64,000 nt of DNA from VAXT01 sp038040395 (GCA_038040395.1 JBBPIJ010000003.1:62001-126000), one strand, 5' to 3'. Shown: positions 8,190 through 17,012, counted from the stretch's first letter. Numbers and translations: made by a program. Notes: generated by a model not told the origin, from the sequence alone.

Positions 8190-9274
8190 CCATCCGCGAC
8201 CGTGAGCTCCTGGACCTGCTTCGCGAGGAGCCCGAGCTGCTGGCAATCGCCGATGCCGTTGCCGAGACGCAGCGGGCGCCGCGCCGTGTGAATCCGCGTC
8301 GAGCGCTGGCCGCGGTTGCCCTCGTCGCCGTGGCCCTCTTCGCGCTTGTTCTCGCCTCGCCGTGGGAGCGCGGCGACGGCGACAGCCTCGTCCTCGACCG
8401 AGCGCTCGCCGCGGTCGACACCAGCGGGCCCGTGCTGCACCTAACCCTCCAGTTCGACTTCTCCTCAGGCAAGAGCAACGGCTCGCTCAGCAGCGAGATC
8501 TATTACGACAAGGACGGGCGCCTGCTTCGCATCGTGAGCCGGAGCAAGGACAAGGTTCTCGGCGACTACACGGAGACTGGCTACAAGCCCGGGTTCGAGA
8601 TGTTCCCAGGCCTCCTCGAGGACGCAGGTTTCTATCGTCAGGCTCTCGCCAGTCGAGAGGCCAAGGTTCTCGACGAGGGCTTCTGGCACGGGCGGCCGGT
8701 CTTCTGGCTGGAGGTCGAGGGCGGCGGCCCCGGCCGGCTGCGGATCGGAGTCGACCATCGAACCTACCGTCCTCTCGTCTTCCAGACCCTCGACCCGAGC
8801 GGCAGTCCGGCCGGATTCGAGGCTGCGGTCCTCGGCTTCGAGTTCGTCTCGACCTCGGAAGCGGGCTTCCAGGTCGACGCGCCGATTCTCGTCTCCGGCA
8901 CGGTGGTCGGCGAGGGGTGCCGCCCGGCTCGAGCTCGGGTGGGTGTCTTTCTCTCCACGGAGTCGGAGGGGACCGGTTCGCAGCCGAGCGTCCAGGTCGC
9001 GTCGGGCCAGACGAGCGCCGACGGCCGCTTCACTCTGAGGGCAGACCCGGCGAAGAGCCCGTTTCGCGAGGCTCTGGCTCGCGCATGGCAGCAGAACGAC
9101 GGCTGGCTGAACTTCGACCTGAGTGCCATCGGCGAAGGCGTTCAGGGCTTCGGCTCGTCGAGCTTCGGTCGCTTCGTCGAAGACGGAAGGTGGTGGGAGC
9201 ACCAGAAGGCTGACCCCAGGAAACCACAGCCGGTCACCCTCTCGATCGCGAGGGACCCTTCGGCGCGGTGCTAG
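8186..9274 (+). CDS. Membrane-anchored protein coupled to the sigma factor, possible anti-sigma
   Basis: A 362-residue protein translated from the ATGA overlap with the sigma gene. About 35 cytoplasmic residues are followed by a single membrane helix (about 36-54) and a large external domain of some 300 residues rich in beta-strand patterns. The position and topology fit an anti-sigma factor. There is no HxxxCxxC zinc motif in the short cytoplasmic part, so it is not of the common zinc type. The external domain resembles nothing I can name. The last 4 bases (CTAG) are shared with the convergent gene at 9271. Confidence 0.6.
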   Translation: MTIRDRELLDLLREEPELLAIADAVAETQRAPRRVNPRRALAAVALVAVALFALVLASPWERGDGDSLVLDRALAAVDTSGPVLHLTLQFDFSSGKSNGSLSSEIYYDKDGRLLRIVSRSKDKVLGDYTETGYKPGFEMFPGLLEDAGFYRQALASREAKVLDEGFWHGRPVFWLEVEGGGPGRLRIGVDHRTYRPLVFQTLDPSGSPAGFEAAVLGFEFVSTSEAGFQVDAPILVSGTVVGEGCRPARARVGVFLSTESEGTGSQPSVQVASGQTSADGRFTLRADPAKSPFREALARAWQQNDGWLNFDLSAIGEGVQGFGSSSFGRFVEDGRWWEHQKADPRKPQPVTLSIARDPSARC

Positions 9275-10806
9275 CGCCGGACGATCTTGAAGCGGGGCTT
9301 CGCGATGTGGAGCACCACCGGCTTCGACCACGTCATCTCCGGTCGGACCGGAAGCGAGTAGTTGAGGCCGCGCACGCGGTAGTACCAGCGGCCCGGCGGA
9401 AGCGGCAGCGCAGCTGAGGTCGCCGGAGTCGGACCGAGGGATCCCGGACGCCAGGGGTTGAGCGTGCGGCTCCACTGCACCTCGTATGCCTGTGCGCTGT
9501 AGACCGGCTGCCAGGCGACAAGGGGGAAACCGTAGAACTGCTGCGAGAGACTCTTCGCGCCGACGAGCTTGCCGTCTGGAGAGAGACCCGAGACGAACGG
9601 CGAACTATCGCCTGTGACGACCGGCCTCCCGAGCTTGCCGAACCGCACTGCGCCGCCGGCACGGCAGACGTCTTCCGGTAGCTGGATGTCCGTGTATGGG
9701 CCGGGGCCCTGCATGAGGGGAATGACTGTCCAGTAGTAGCCGCCGCCCGGCCAGGAGGAATCCCACAGGTCGATAAAGCCGCCCAGGCCGCCGGAGTCGA
9801 CCGAGGTGACAGGGGTTCCGTCGCGCATGAGGACCGGTCCGTCGGAGAAGTACTTGCCAAGGCGCGGGGCATAGGCAGGGCCGCCGACGACGGCGCCTAC
9901 GTAGACGCGGTTGACGCACTCGCCGTCGGTTGACACGTAGACGTGGAAGAGCTCCGTCGTCTGATCGAGCGACGCGGGCAGTCCCCACGAGCGATAGTTC
10001 CCCGTGAAGACGAAGCCCGGCGTCAGCTCGTGGGCTCTCGGGTTCGCCGGAGTGCTGATGATGTCGGAGACGGTTGCGACGGGGTTCAGCTCGCCGACCT
10101 GGAAGGGGGGATTCACGTTCGTGAACTCGTCGCTCCACGGTCCGAAGCTCACCCGCGGCAATCCATTGGCAGTGGCGCCGTCGAGCTTGCGCACCGCGCG
10201 CACCCGCCATGTGACGGCAGCGTCGCCCGTGAGGGAGCCGTAAAACTCGCGCTCGTCGGCCACGTTCGTGGTCGTTAAGAACGTCTGCCCTGCGCCGTAG
10301 AGCCACACCTCATACGCCGTCGCACCCTCGACGGGCGTCCAGCGGACGAGACCCGGAGATTGAGGATCGAGCGGGCGCGGTTTGTCGCGCCAGCGCATGT
10401 TGAAGCCGTAGGGCGCACTCTCGGGTCCGGCCAGGCCGCCCACGCCGATGGCCTGCACCCGCGCATAGAGCGAGTAGGGGCTGCCCGTGATCCAGGGCAG
10501 CGAGACGTTGGGTGAGATCACCGGCGCTGCGCTCGCCGTTACGCCCGACCACACGGTTCCCGACGGTGCGAAGGTGGAGCTCGTCGTCAGTTCGAACGCA
10601 TACCGCTTGGCGCCGGCAACCGGGCTCCAAGTGAAGGCAGGCGTGCGAGAAAACGTCCGGTCATAGGTCGAGCCGGCCTCGTTGACCCGCAGCAGGAAGC
10701 CCTTGACGTTCTTCGGGGCCTTGAGCGCGGCAGCCGTCGCAGTCTGAGCGCCCACGGTGAGTGCGAGCAGCGCGAGAGTTCCGGCGACGGTGAGGCGAAG
10801 AGGCAT
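9271..10806 (-). CDS. Secreted fibronectin-type-III-like protein
   Basis: A 511-residue protein with a clear N-terminal signal peptide (about 1-24, ending TATAAA). Several repeats carry the FN3-like pattern 'W-x-P-V-x-x-A-x-x-Y/F-x-x-x-x'. They include FTWSPVAGAKRYAFEL near 45, VRWTPVEGATAYEVWLY near 145 and VAWQPVYSAQAYEVQWS near 415. No catalytic motif is visible, so a surface-binding or structural role is inferred. The ATG at 10806 is chosen because it starts the signal peptide; an earlier in-frame start adds a basic leader without sense. Confidence 0.75.
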   Translation of the reverse strand: MPLRLTVAGTLALLALTVGAQTATAAALKAPKNVKGFLLRVNEAGSTYDRTFSRTPAFTWSPVAGAKRYAFELTTSSTFAPSGTVWSGVTASAAPVISPNVSLPWITGSPYSLYARVQAIGVGGLAGPESAPYGFNMRWRDKPRPLDPQSPGLVRWTPVEGATAYEVWLYGAGQTFLTTTNVADEREFYGSLTGDAAVTWRVRAVRKLDGATANGLPRVSFGPWSDEFTNVNPPFQVGELNPVATVSDIISTPANPRAHELTPGFVFTGNYRSWGLPASLDQTTELFHVYVSTDGECVNRVYVGAVVGGPAYAPRLGKYFSDGPVLMRDGTPVTSVDSGGLGGFIDLWDSSWPGGGYYWTVIPLMQGPGPYTDIQLPEDVCRAGGAVRFGKLGRPVVTGDSSPFVSGLSPDGKLVGAKSLSQQFYGFPLVAWQPVYSAQAYEVQWSRTLNPWRPGSLGPTPATSAALPLPPGRWYYRVRGLNYSLPVRPEMTWSKPVVLHIAKPRFKIVRR

Positions 10807-10849
10807 GGCAAGAGAGTTCTTCGGCAGCGCTCGCTCGGTTGAGCGTCCC

Positions 10850-12010
10850 TCAGACGAGGGAGAGGGCGCTTTCCACCATCTGCCCGGCCGCCAGGACAAG
10901 CGCATCCGAGCCCCGTGGACCTACGATCTGGAGTGACGCGGGCAGCCCGTCCTCGGCGGCGCCGCATGGAAGAGCAAGAGTCGGCCAACCGAGGGCATTG
11001 AACGGGATGGTCAGGCGGATCGTCCGCTCCCGGATCTCGAGATCGTCAACGGGCAGCGGAGGGGCGACGAAGGCAAGGGTTGGGGTGAGCAGGAGATCGA
11101 CGCCATCGAACGCGGCCTGCGCGCGCTCGGCGTACTCCGCTCGCGCTCGGAGCCCGCTCTCGTACGCCCGGTCGGTCACCTCGAGGCAGCGCTCGACCTT
11201 CGTGCGCATGTTGTCGCCGTAGGAGTCCTTGAACTCGGCGAAGAGGTCGCGGTGGACGTCGGCGACCTCGCGCATGAAGACGACGCCGATCTCCTTCGGA
11301 AACGGGAAGTCGAGCTCGCGGCGACGCGGGAACAAGTCCGCGGCCTCACGTGCACGCGCGCGAACAAGAGGATCTGCGTGCTCGAGCCACGCGACTCCCA
11401 CCTGCACCTCCTCGAGCGACTCGAGCGCGATGGGCTCGAAGCCGTCGGCGAGCACGCGGAGCATCGCGGCGCAACCGCCGACCGTTCGTGCCATCGGGCC
11501 CACGTGGTCGAAGCTCGGGGCGAGCGGGAAGCATCCCTCGAGCGAGACGAGCCCGTAGCTGGGCTTGAAGCCGACGATGCCGCAACAGGCGGCGGGGATG
11601 CGGATCGAGCCCCCAGAGTCCGTGCCGAGCGCCGCGTCCGCGAGCCCAGCCGCCAGCGCTGCCGCCGAGCCGCCGCTCGACCCGCCCGCCATACGCCCCG
11701 GGAACGCGGGGTTTGGGACCGTTCCGTAGTGCGGGTTCACCGAGGTGATCCCGTACGCGAACTCGTGCAGGTTCGTCTTCCCCACGTTCGCGTAGCCGGC
11801 GGCTTCGAGCCGGCTCACCGCCTCGGCCGTCTCCTGCGGCACGTGCTCGGCGTAGACGATCGAGCCGTAGGTGGTCGTCAGGCCGGCAGTGTCGAAGAGG
11901 TCCTTGACGGCGAGCCGGATGCCGTCCGCGGGCTGCTGCGGCCTGGCCAGGAATATCCCCCGGGGCGTAGGATCACCCGGACCCCCGACCGAGGAGGCGG
12001 AAGTGAACAC
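10850..12010 (-). CDS. Amidase signature family hydrolase
   Basis: Serine hydrolase of the amidase-signature family (relatives include GatA and fatty-acid amide hydrolase), acting on an unknown amide. The Ser-cisSer-Lys triad can be placed: Lys36 in LAVKDLFD, Ser111 in AGGSSGGS and Ser135 in DSGGSIRIPA. The spacings of 75 and 24 match the family. At 386 residues it is short, with little sequence before the lysine. The only available start is GTG at 12010, which overlaps the divergent gene by 8 bases. A GatA role is unlikely because no gatB or gatC is nearby. Confidence 0.85.
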   Translation of the reverse strand: MFTSASSVGGPGDPTPRGIFLARPQQPADGIRLAVKDLFDTAGLTTTYGSIVYAEHVPQETAEAVSRLEAAGYANVGKTNLHEFAYGITSVNPHYGTVPNPAFPGRMAGGSSGGSAAALAAGLADAALGTDSGGSIRIPAACCGIVGFKPSYGLVSLEGCFPLAPSFDHVGPMARTVGGCAAMLRVLADGFEPIALESLEEVQVGVAWLEHADPLVRARAREAADLFPRRRELDFPFPKEIGVVFMREVADVHRDLFAEFKDSYGDNMRTKVERCLEVTDRAYESGLRARAEYAERAQAAFDGVDLLLTPTLAFVAPPLPVDDLEIRERTIRLTIPFNALGWPTLALPCGAAEDGLPASLQIVGPRGSDALVLAAGQMVESALSLV

Positions 12011-12299
12011 GTACGTGATTCTGCGCAGAAGCGGCTGGCGATCGCCCGAGGATCTTCAGGAGGCCGCTGTGCGCTCGAGCAAGGTCGGCGACGAGGAAAT
12101 GTCGGACCAGGTGAGGTGGATCCGCTCATACGTCCTCGAGGAGGACGGCGGCTCCGTCGGCACCGTCTGCATCTACCAGGCGACGAGCCCTGAGGCAATC
12201 CGCGAGCACGCCTCTCGCGCCATGCTGCCCGTCGACGAGATCATCCCGGTCGCCGACACAGTTCTCGTGCGGCCCGATCCGGAACCCGCCCAGGTCTAA
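12003..12299 (+). CDS. DUF4242 family small protein
   Basis: A 98-residue protein that matches the DUF4242 family by its opening NTYVILRRSGWRSPEDLQ, the central RWIRSYVLEEDG and the Y-x-A-x-S-P-E-A-I-R-E-H-A-x-R segment. Members form small ferredoxin-like dimers; one Streptomyces member binds nickel. GAGGAGG lies 6 bases before the GTG at 12003, which supports this start strongly. It is divergent from, and slightly overlaps, the amidase gene. It is followed by the creatininase-family gene in the same direction. Function here is unknown. Confidence 0.75.
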   Translation: MNTYVILRRSGWRSPEDLQEAAVRSSKVGDEEMSDQVRWIRSYVLEEDGGSVGTVCIYQATSPEAIREHASRAMLPVDEIIPVADTVLVRPDPEPAQV

Positions 12300-12319
12300 C
12301 CGAATTAACCGGGGGGTCG

Positions 12320-13012
12320 GTGCGCGTCCAAGACTGCAACTGGATGCAGCTGGAGGAGTACCTCCGGCAGGACGACCGCATCGTCCTTCCGATTGGCTCC
12401 ACCGAGCAGCATGCGTACCTGTCGCTCGGAACCGACAACATCCTCGCCGAGCGGGTCTCCGTCGAGGCCGCCGAGCCCCTGGGCGTGCCGGTGCTGCCCG
12501 TTCTGCCCTACGGGATCACGCCGCGGTTTGCCGCCTACCCGGGTAGCCCGACGTTGCGGGTCGAGACCTTCGTCGCCGTTGTCACCGACCTGCTCGACTC
12601 GCTCTCGGGCCAGGGTTTTCGCAGGATCTTGATCGTGAACGGCCACGGCGGGAACACGCCTGCGCGCATGGCGGCCTCGCAGTGGGGCGCGAAGAACACC
12701 GATAAACGGGTGCGGTATCACGACTGGTGGGACAGCCCGCGAGTGAGAGAGGTCGTCCGGTCGATCGATCCCGAAGGCTCGCATGCCTCGTGGATGGAGA
12801 ACTTCCCCTGGACCCGTCTGCCCGGGGTCGAGCTGCCGAGCGAGCCGAAGCCGTCTGCCGAGACGCCGATTCACGACCCCGCCGAGTTCCGGCGCATCGT
12901 GGGCGACGGATCGTTCGGCGGCGCCTACGAGCACTCCGACGAGGACATGCTCCGCATCTGGCAGGCCGGCGTCGAGGAGGTACGCGACTTGATCGAGAAC
13001 GGATTCGGCTAG
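12320..13012 (+). CDS. Creatininase family metal-dependent amidohydrolase
   Basis: A 230-residue protein of the creatininase/MftE family, which hydrolyses cyclic or peptide amides with bound divalent metals. Metal-site motifs are visible: PIGSTEQHAYLSLGTD near 24-39, NGHGGNTP near 111-118 and EGSHASWMEN near 151-160. Substrates vary across the family (creatinine, formamidopyrimidine, mycofactocin peptide), and no mycofactocin genes are present here, so the substrate is open. A G-rich ribosome site precedes the GTG start. Confidence 0.8.
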   Translation: MRVQDCNWMQLEEYLRQDDRIVLPIGSTEQHAYLSLGTDNILAERVSVEAAEPLGVPVLPVLPYGITPRFAAYPGSPTLRVETFVAVVTDLLDSLSGQGFRRILIVNGHGGNTPARMAASQWGAKNTDKRVRYHDWWDSPRVREVVRSIDPEGSHASWMENFPWTRLPGVELPSEPKPSAETPIHDPAEFRRIVGDGSFGGAYEHSDEDMLRIWQAGVEEVRDLIENGFG

Positions 13013-13017
13013 CAAGT

Positions 13018-13030
13018 TAGAGTCACCCGC
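13018..13030 (+). promoter_or_regulatory. Probable leaderless -10 box of the lipoprotein gene
   Basis: TAGAGT (13018-13023) is followed by seven bases and then the ATG at 13031. No Shine-Dalgarno sequence is present. No -35 hexamer is evident. Confidence 0.5.
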
Positions 13031-13684
13031 ATGGAATCGAACGCACACCGGAAGGTCGTTCGGAGGGTCGCGATGCTCTCCTCCATCGCGCTGGGCCTCG
13101 GATTGGCCGGGTGCGGGGGCGGGAGCTCCAAGAAGGAGAGCTCCCCGCCGACCACGAGTGCGACGACCACGAATGCGACGACGACAGGGACGAGCTCCGG
13201 TGGTGGCACGACGAAGCCCGGCGCGAAGCTCAAGCTCGGAGAGACCGCGCACGTGAAGTTCAAGCCGTTGAGCGCGCCGTCCACGAGCAAGAAGACCTAC
13301 GACCTCGACGTGGCCGTGCTCAAGATCGAGAAGGGCTCGATCGCCGACGACTTCAAGAACGTCGACCTCGAAGCCGACCAGAAGACCTCCACGCCGTTCT
13401 ACGTCTCCGTCAAAGTCACCAATGCCGGCGCCGAAGTGCCGGTCAAGAATGACGATCCGGACATCCGCTTCGACGGCATCGACGACCGCGGGCAGGAGCA
13501 GGGAAGCGTGACGTTCTTCGGCACGTTCGAGCGCTGCGACGACGCGAGCGCCCCGACGCCGTTTTCGAACGGGGAGAGCTACGAGAGCTGTCTCGTCTAC
13601 CTGATCCCGGGCGGCGGCTCGATCCAGCAGGTCAACTGGTCCGGCTCGGACGAGTACGTGCTCAAGCCCGTCACCTGGCGCTGA
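13031..13684 (+). CDS. Secreted lipoprotein, possibly DUF4352-like
   Basis: A 217-residue protein with a basic N-terminus, a hydrophobic stretch and the lipobox GLAGC (lipidated Cys near residue 28). A Ser/Thr/Gly-rich linker (about 33-60) follows. The C-terminal part (about 70-217) contains a pattern like DUF4352/telomeric-repeat-like immunoprotective folds: KTYDLDVAVLKIEKGS, then PFYVSVKVTNAGAEV, then SYESCLVYLIPGG. It is expected on the outer face of the cytoplasmic membrane. Function is unknown. Confidence 0.75.
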   Translation: MESNAHRKVVRRVAMLSSIALGLGLAGCGGGSSKKESSPPTTSATTTNATTTGTSSGGGTTKPGAKLKLGETAHVKFKPLSAPSTSKKTYDLDVAVLKIEKGSIADDFKNVDLEADQKTSTPFYVSVKVTNAGAEVPVKNDDPDIRFDGIDDRGQEQGSVTFFGTFERCDDASAPTPFSNGESYESCLVYLIPGGGSIQQVNWSGSDEYVLKPVTWR

Positions 13685-13694
13685 CTCAGTCGAG

Positions 13695-13763
13695 CGCTAT
13701 TTCCATGACTCGTGGAAACAGCAGCGTTCCGGCGTCGGCCAAGGTGCCAGCCGCAAAATAGCG
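13695..13763. repeat. Nested inverted repeats after the lipoprotein gene
   Basis: CGCTATTT (13695-13702) and AAATAGCG (13756-13763) are perfect inverted copies. Inside them TTTCCA and TGGAAA (near 13700-13719) form a second hairpin. There is no T-run. It may end the lipoprotein transcript or separate it from the polysaccharide locus. Confidence 0.3.
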
Positions 13764-13802
13764 ACGGCCCCGAGGGGGGTGAGATTCTGGCCGGATGCGG
13801 GG

Positions 13803-13814
13803 TATAACTGCTCC
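13803..13814 (+). promoter_or_regulatory. Probable leaderless -10 box at the head of the polysaccharide locus
   Basis: TATAAC (13803-13808) lies six bases before the ATG at 13815. The last base departs from the TANNNT pattern but the match to TATAAT is otherwise good. This would drive the first right-reading block of the locus. Confidence 0.45.
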
Positions 13815-14996
13815 ATGGCGATCTGCATCGCCGGGCTGCCGGGGTCAGGTACCAGGATGGTGGCTCGGCTCCTGGGTGACTTCGGCCTCGATCTCGGCCC
13901 GGAGGAGGAGCTCTCGCCGATAGGCGACGACTCCGACGACTCCTGGCGTAATCGGAGGTTCGTGCGGCTGAACGACGAGATCCTCGGCGTGCTCGACGCT
14001 GTGTGGGACTCACCGCCGGCCGGGGACTGGATACACATCCCTTCGCTCGAGCCCGTGCGGCGCTCGGCCGCCATCCTCTCCGAGAGCCTCGCACTAAGAG
14101 AGCCCTGGGGCTGGGCGGATCCGCGCAACTCGCTGACCTTCCCTTTTTGGAGAGACCTCTTCCCGGATCTGCGGGTCGTTGTCTGCGTTCGGCACCCGCG
14201 CGACGCAGCCGAAGCGCTCGAGAGTCGCGGCTTGACTTCGGCCACAGTCGCTCTCAGGCTCTGGACCGCCTATTACCGCGTCCTGCTCGATCTGGCTGAA
14301 CACGAGCGGGTTGTGACGCACTACGAGAGCTACCGCGAGGACCCGCGGGCGGAGGTGGAGCGGCTCACCTGTGCGCTCGGCCTCGAGGTCTCGCGGGCGG
14401 AAATCGCCCGTGGCGTCGCGAGGCTGGACTTCGGCGGCGCCCCTCCCGACCACGACGATGCGGGGCTGACGCCAGACGTCGAGGAGTTGTACGACAGATT
14501 GCTCATGGAGGCGCAGTCGACGCCGCAGACGTTGCGGCCACGTCCAAACGGGCAGGGCACCCTGCCCGGTGCCGAAGAGCGGCGCGAGACAGCCGACGAC
14601 CTACGCCAGGCCGTGCAGTCGCAGCGTCGTGAGCTCGAGCATCTCCGCATGGAGCTCGCTCGCCGGCGCGGCTACATGCAGGCCCTCCAGGTTCAGCTCG
14701 ACGTCGGCGCGGCCATGAACTACGACCTGCCCCAGGTGATCCAGAATCTCGAGGAGCAGTTGCTCGAGCGGGACGAGGAACTTGCGACAGAACGCGAGGA
14801 GCGGCGGCGCGCCGAAGCCACGATGCGGGCGGAAATCGAGTGGCGACGCGAAACGGAGGAGTCGCTTGCGCGCGGAATCGAGGGCTTGGAGCAAAGATCC
14901 GCTGCGCTCGAGTCGACCCGCCTCGTGCGCTGGGGGCGACGCTACTGGTCGCTGAAGCAATCCATCCGAGAAGGATTGCGCCGAGGCCGGCCGTGA
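13815..14996 (+). CDS. Sulfotransferase-like protein with C-terminal coiled coil
   Basis: A 393-residue protein. The N-terminal half looks like a PAPS-dependent sulfotransferase: P-loop-like 5'-phosphosulfate site GLPGSGTRMV (7-16) and 3'-phosphate site VRHPRDAAEALESR (125-138). Residues about 255-365 form a long charged coiled coil. A tail, WGRRYWSLKQSIREGLRRGR, closes it. It probably sulfates the polymer or a precursor, with the coil serving for assembly; both are inference. It starts the right-reading block and overlaps the GT2 gene by GTGA. The ATG at 13815 is preferred because the glycine-rich site begins directly after it. Confidence 0.75.
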   Translation: MAICIAGLPGSGTRMVARLLGDFGLDLGPEEELSPIGDDSDDSWRNRRFVRLNDEILGVLDAVWDSPPAGDWIHIPSLEPVRRSAAILSESLALREPWGWADPRNSLTFPFWRDLFPDLRVVVCVRHPRDAAEALESRGLTSATVALRLWTAYYRVLLDLAEHERVVTHYESYREDPRAEVERLTCALGLEVSRAEIARGVARLDFGGAPPDHDDAGLTPDVEELYDRLLMEAQSTPQTLRPRPNGQGTLPGAEERRETADDLRQAVQSQRRELEHLRMELARRRGYMQALQVQLDVGAAMNYDLPQVIQNLEEQLLERDEELATEREERRRAEATMRAEIEWRRETEESLARGIEGLEQRSAALESTRLVRWGRRYWSLKQSIREGLRRGRP

Positions 14997-15973
14997 CGAC
15001 CTGCTCGATCATCATCCCCGTGCACAATCGGGCGGCTCTCACGCGCCAGTGCCTCGACGGCCTCCTTGGGTGTCCGTCGGAGGTGGCCTCGCTGGAGATC
15101 GTGGTCGTCGACGACGCCTCGTCGGACTCGACGGCCCAGGTCCTCGCGGACTACGCCGATCGGGTCCGGGTCGTCCACCACGAGCACAACATGGGCTTCG
15201 CTATGGCCTGCAACGACGGTGCCGCCGCGGCGTCCGGCGACTGGATCGTGTTCCTGAACAACGACACCATCCCACAGCCCGGATGGCTGGATGCCCTGCT
15301 CTGTTACGCGTCCGGGCACGACCGAATCGGGCTCGTCGGCTCGAAGCTCCTCTTTCCGAACGACACGATCCAGCACGCCGGCGTCGTCTTCGCCCGTGAC
15401 CGCAGCCCCCATCACATTTACGCCGGGTTCCCCGCCGGCCATCCCGCCGTCAACAAGTCCAGGGAGTTCCAGGTCGTCACCGGCGCCTGCGCACTCATCC
15501 GGCGGGAGCTCTTCGAGGAGGCCGGCCGCTTCGATGCGGCGTTCGTGAACGGCTACGAGGACGTAGACCTCTGTCTCCGCCTCCGGCGCCTCGGGTACGA
15601 GGTTCACTATTGCCACAAGAGCGTCCTCTACCACCTCGAGTCGGCGACGCGGAACTACCTGACCGACCCGCAGAACTTCGCCCTCTTCCTCGAGCGGTGG
15701 GAGGATTTCGTCCAGCCCGACGACGTCGAGTACTACCTCGCGGACGGCCTCATGGACATCACGTATTGGGAGCAGTTTCCGGCACTGCTCTGGGTGTCGC
15801 CGGCCCTGGCGGTCCTCGGCCGCGAACGCGCGAACGCGACGGAGCGTCTGCTCGCCCAGCGATCACGCCAGATCTTCGAGGCGCTCAAGGAGAACAGACA
15901 GCTGAGAATCGAGCTGCTCGAAGCAGAGGAGCGGGCGAGCCGTCTGAACGGCGCAAGCATCCGGAGCGCTTGA
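14993..15973 (+). CDS. Family 2 glycosyltransferase
   Basis: A 326-residue GT-A-fold enzyme of the rhamnosyltransferase-like GT2 type. It shows SIIIPVHNR (5-13), the nucleotide-binding VVVDDASSD (37-45), the DxD-equivalent FLNNDTIP (87-94) and the acceptor-side GYEDVDLCLRLRRLGY (187-202). A C-terminal helical region follows. There is no membrane helix, so it works at the cytoplasmic face on a lipid-linked glycan. The GTG start overlaps the sulfotransferase stop (GTGA). Confidence 0.88.
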   Translation: MTTCSIIIPVHNRAALTRQCLDGLLGCPSEVASLEIVVVDDASSDSTAQVLADYADRVRVVHHEHNMGFAMACNDGAAAASGDWIVFLNNDTIPQPGWLDALLCYASGHDRIGLVGSKLLFPNDTIQHAGVVFARDRSPHHIYAGFPAGHPAVNKSREFQVVTGACALIRRELFEEAGRFDAAFVNGYEDVDLCLRLRRLGYEVHYCHKSVLYHLESATRNYLTDPQNFALFLERWEDFVQPDDVEYYLADGLMDITYWEQFPALLWVSPALAVLGRERANATERLLAQRSRQIFEALKENRQLRIELLEAEERASRLNGASIRSA

Positions 15974-16007
15974 AGGCCGAGCTCCAACTCGAGCCGCGAC
16001 CCTTTCG

Positions 16008-16019
16008 TATTCTCGCGCG
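16008..16019 (+). promoter_or_regulatory. Probable leaderless -10 box before the methyltransferase
   Basis: TATTCT (16008-16013) is followed by six bases and then the GTG at 16020. There is no Shine-Dalgarno sequence. Confidence 0.5.
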
Positions 16020-16997
16020 GTGACTTCCGTGCTCCCCGTCCCGCCGTCCGAGCTCGTGCACCGTGTCGGCAAGATCGACGACCCGGACGTCGCCGCGGCT
16101 TACGAGGCGATCGGCCGGGGCTGCCGCGAGCGGATCGAGCGCCTCCTTCCCGAGGACTGGTCGTGGGACGGCAAACGAGTGCTCGACTTCGGCTGCGGAG
16201 CCGGGCGGACTCTGCGCCACTTTCTGGCTGAGGCCGAGCGTGCGGAGTTCTACGGCTGCGACATCGACAGGCCGAGCGTTTCCTGGGTGACTAACCACTT
16301 CTCGCCGCCGCTCCACGTATTCGAGAACGAGGAGACACCCTCACTGCCACAGCCAGATGAGTTCTTCGACCTCGTCTATGCACTGTCCGTTTTCACGCAC
16401 CTGACCGACCACTGGGCCGGTTGGCTGCTCGAGCTCCACCGCGTGCTGAAGCCGGACGGGCTGCTGTTCGCGACCTTTCTGAACGAGGGCCTCTGGTCCG
16501 ACTTCGGCCACGGGGCCTGGGAAGAGGATCGCGTCGGCATGAACGTGATCAAGAAGTGGAACCCGTGGGAATCCGGCGGGCCGATCGTCTTCCACTCCGA
16601 GTGGTGGATCCGGGAGCACTGGGGCCGCTTGTTCGACGTTCTATTCCTCGAGCGGCACGATCCGTCCGAGGCGCCGCGAGGGCAGGGCGCCGCGCTCCTG
16701 CGCCGCCGGCCGGTGCGGCTCGGCTCCGCAGACCTCGAACGGTCGAGCAATGATCCTCGTGAGCTCGAGGCGGAGCGGCACAACGTCGAGCAGCTCCACC
16801 AGGAGGCAGGCGACCTGTTCGCGCAGCTCTCGCATGTGAGCGAGTCGCACGAGGCGCTCGAGCAGAATGTGGAGGGCCTGCGAACCGAGATCGACCGGCT
16901 CCAGGCGGACCTTGCGATGATCGCCCGGAGCAGGAGCTGGCGGTTCACCGCGCCGCTCCGGACGGCGACCGCGGCCCTGCGCAGGCGCGGCGCTTGA
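16020..16997 (+). CDS. SAM-dependent methyltransferase with coiled-coil tail
   Basis: A 325-residue protein. The class I methyltransferase domain covers about 1-230, with SAM motif I VLDFGCGAGRT (54-64), an acidic CDID (80-83) and the post-motif LHRVLKPDGLLF (139-150). Residues about 246-302 form a coiled coil. The tail contains SRSWRFTAPLR (304-314), a motif often found at the end of polysaccharide-biosynthesis proteins. It probably methylates a sugar of the polymer. The GTG start follows a leaderless-type -10 box. Confidence 0.82.
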   Translation: MTSVLPVPPSELVHRVGKIDDPDVAAAYEAIGRGCRERIERLLPEDWSWDGKRVLDFGCGAGRTLRHFLAEAERAEFYGCDIDRPSVSWVTNHFSPPLHVFENEETPSLPQPDEFFDLVYALSVFTHLTDHWAGWLLELHRVLKPDGLLFATFLNEGLWSDFGHGAWEEDRVGMNVIKKWNPWESGGPIVFHSEWWIREHWGRLFDVLFLERHDPSEAPRGQGAALLRRRPVRLGSADLERSSNDPRELEAERHNVEQLHQEAGDLFAQLSHVSESHEALEQNVEGLRTEIDRLQADLAMIARSRSWRFTAPLRTATAALRRRGA

Positions 16998-17012
16998 GGA
17001 GGAGTTTGTACG

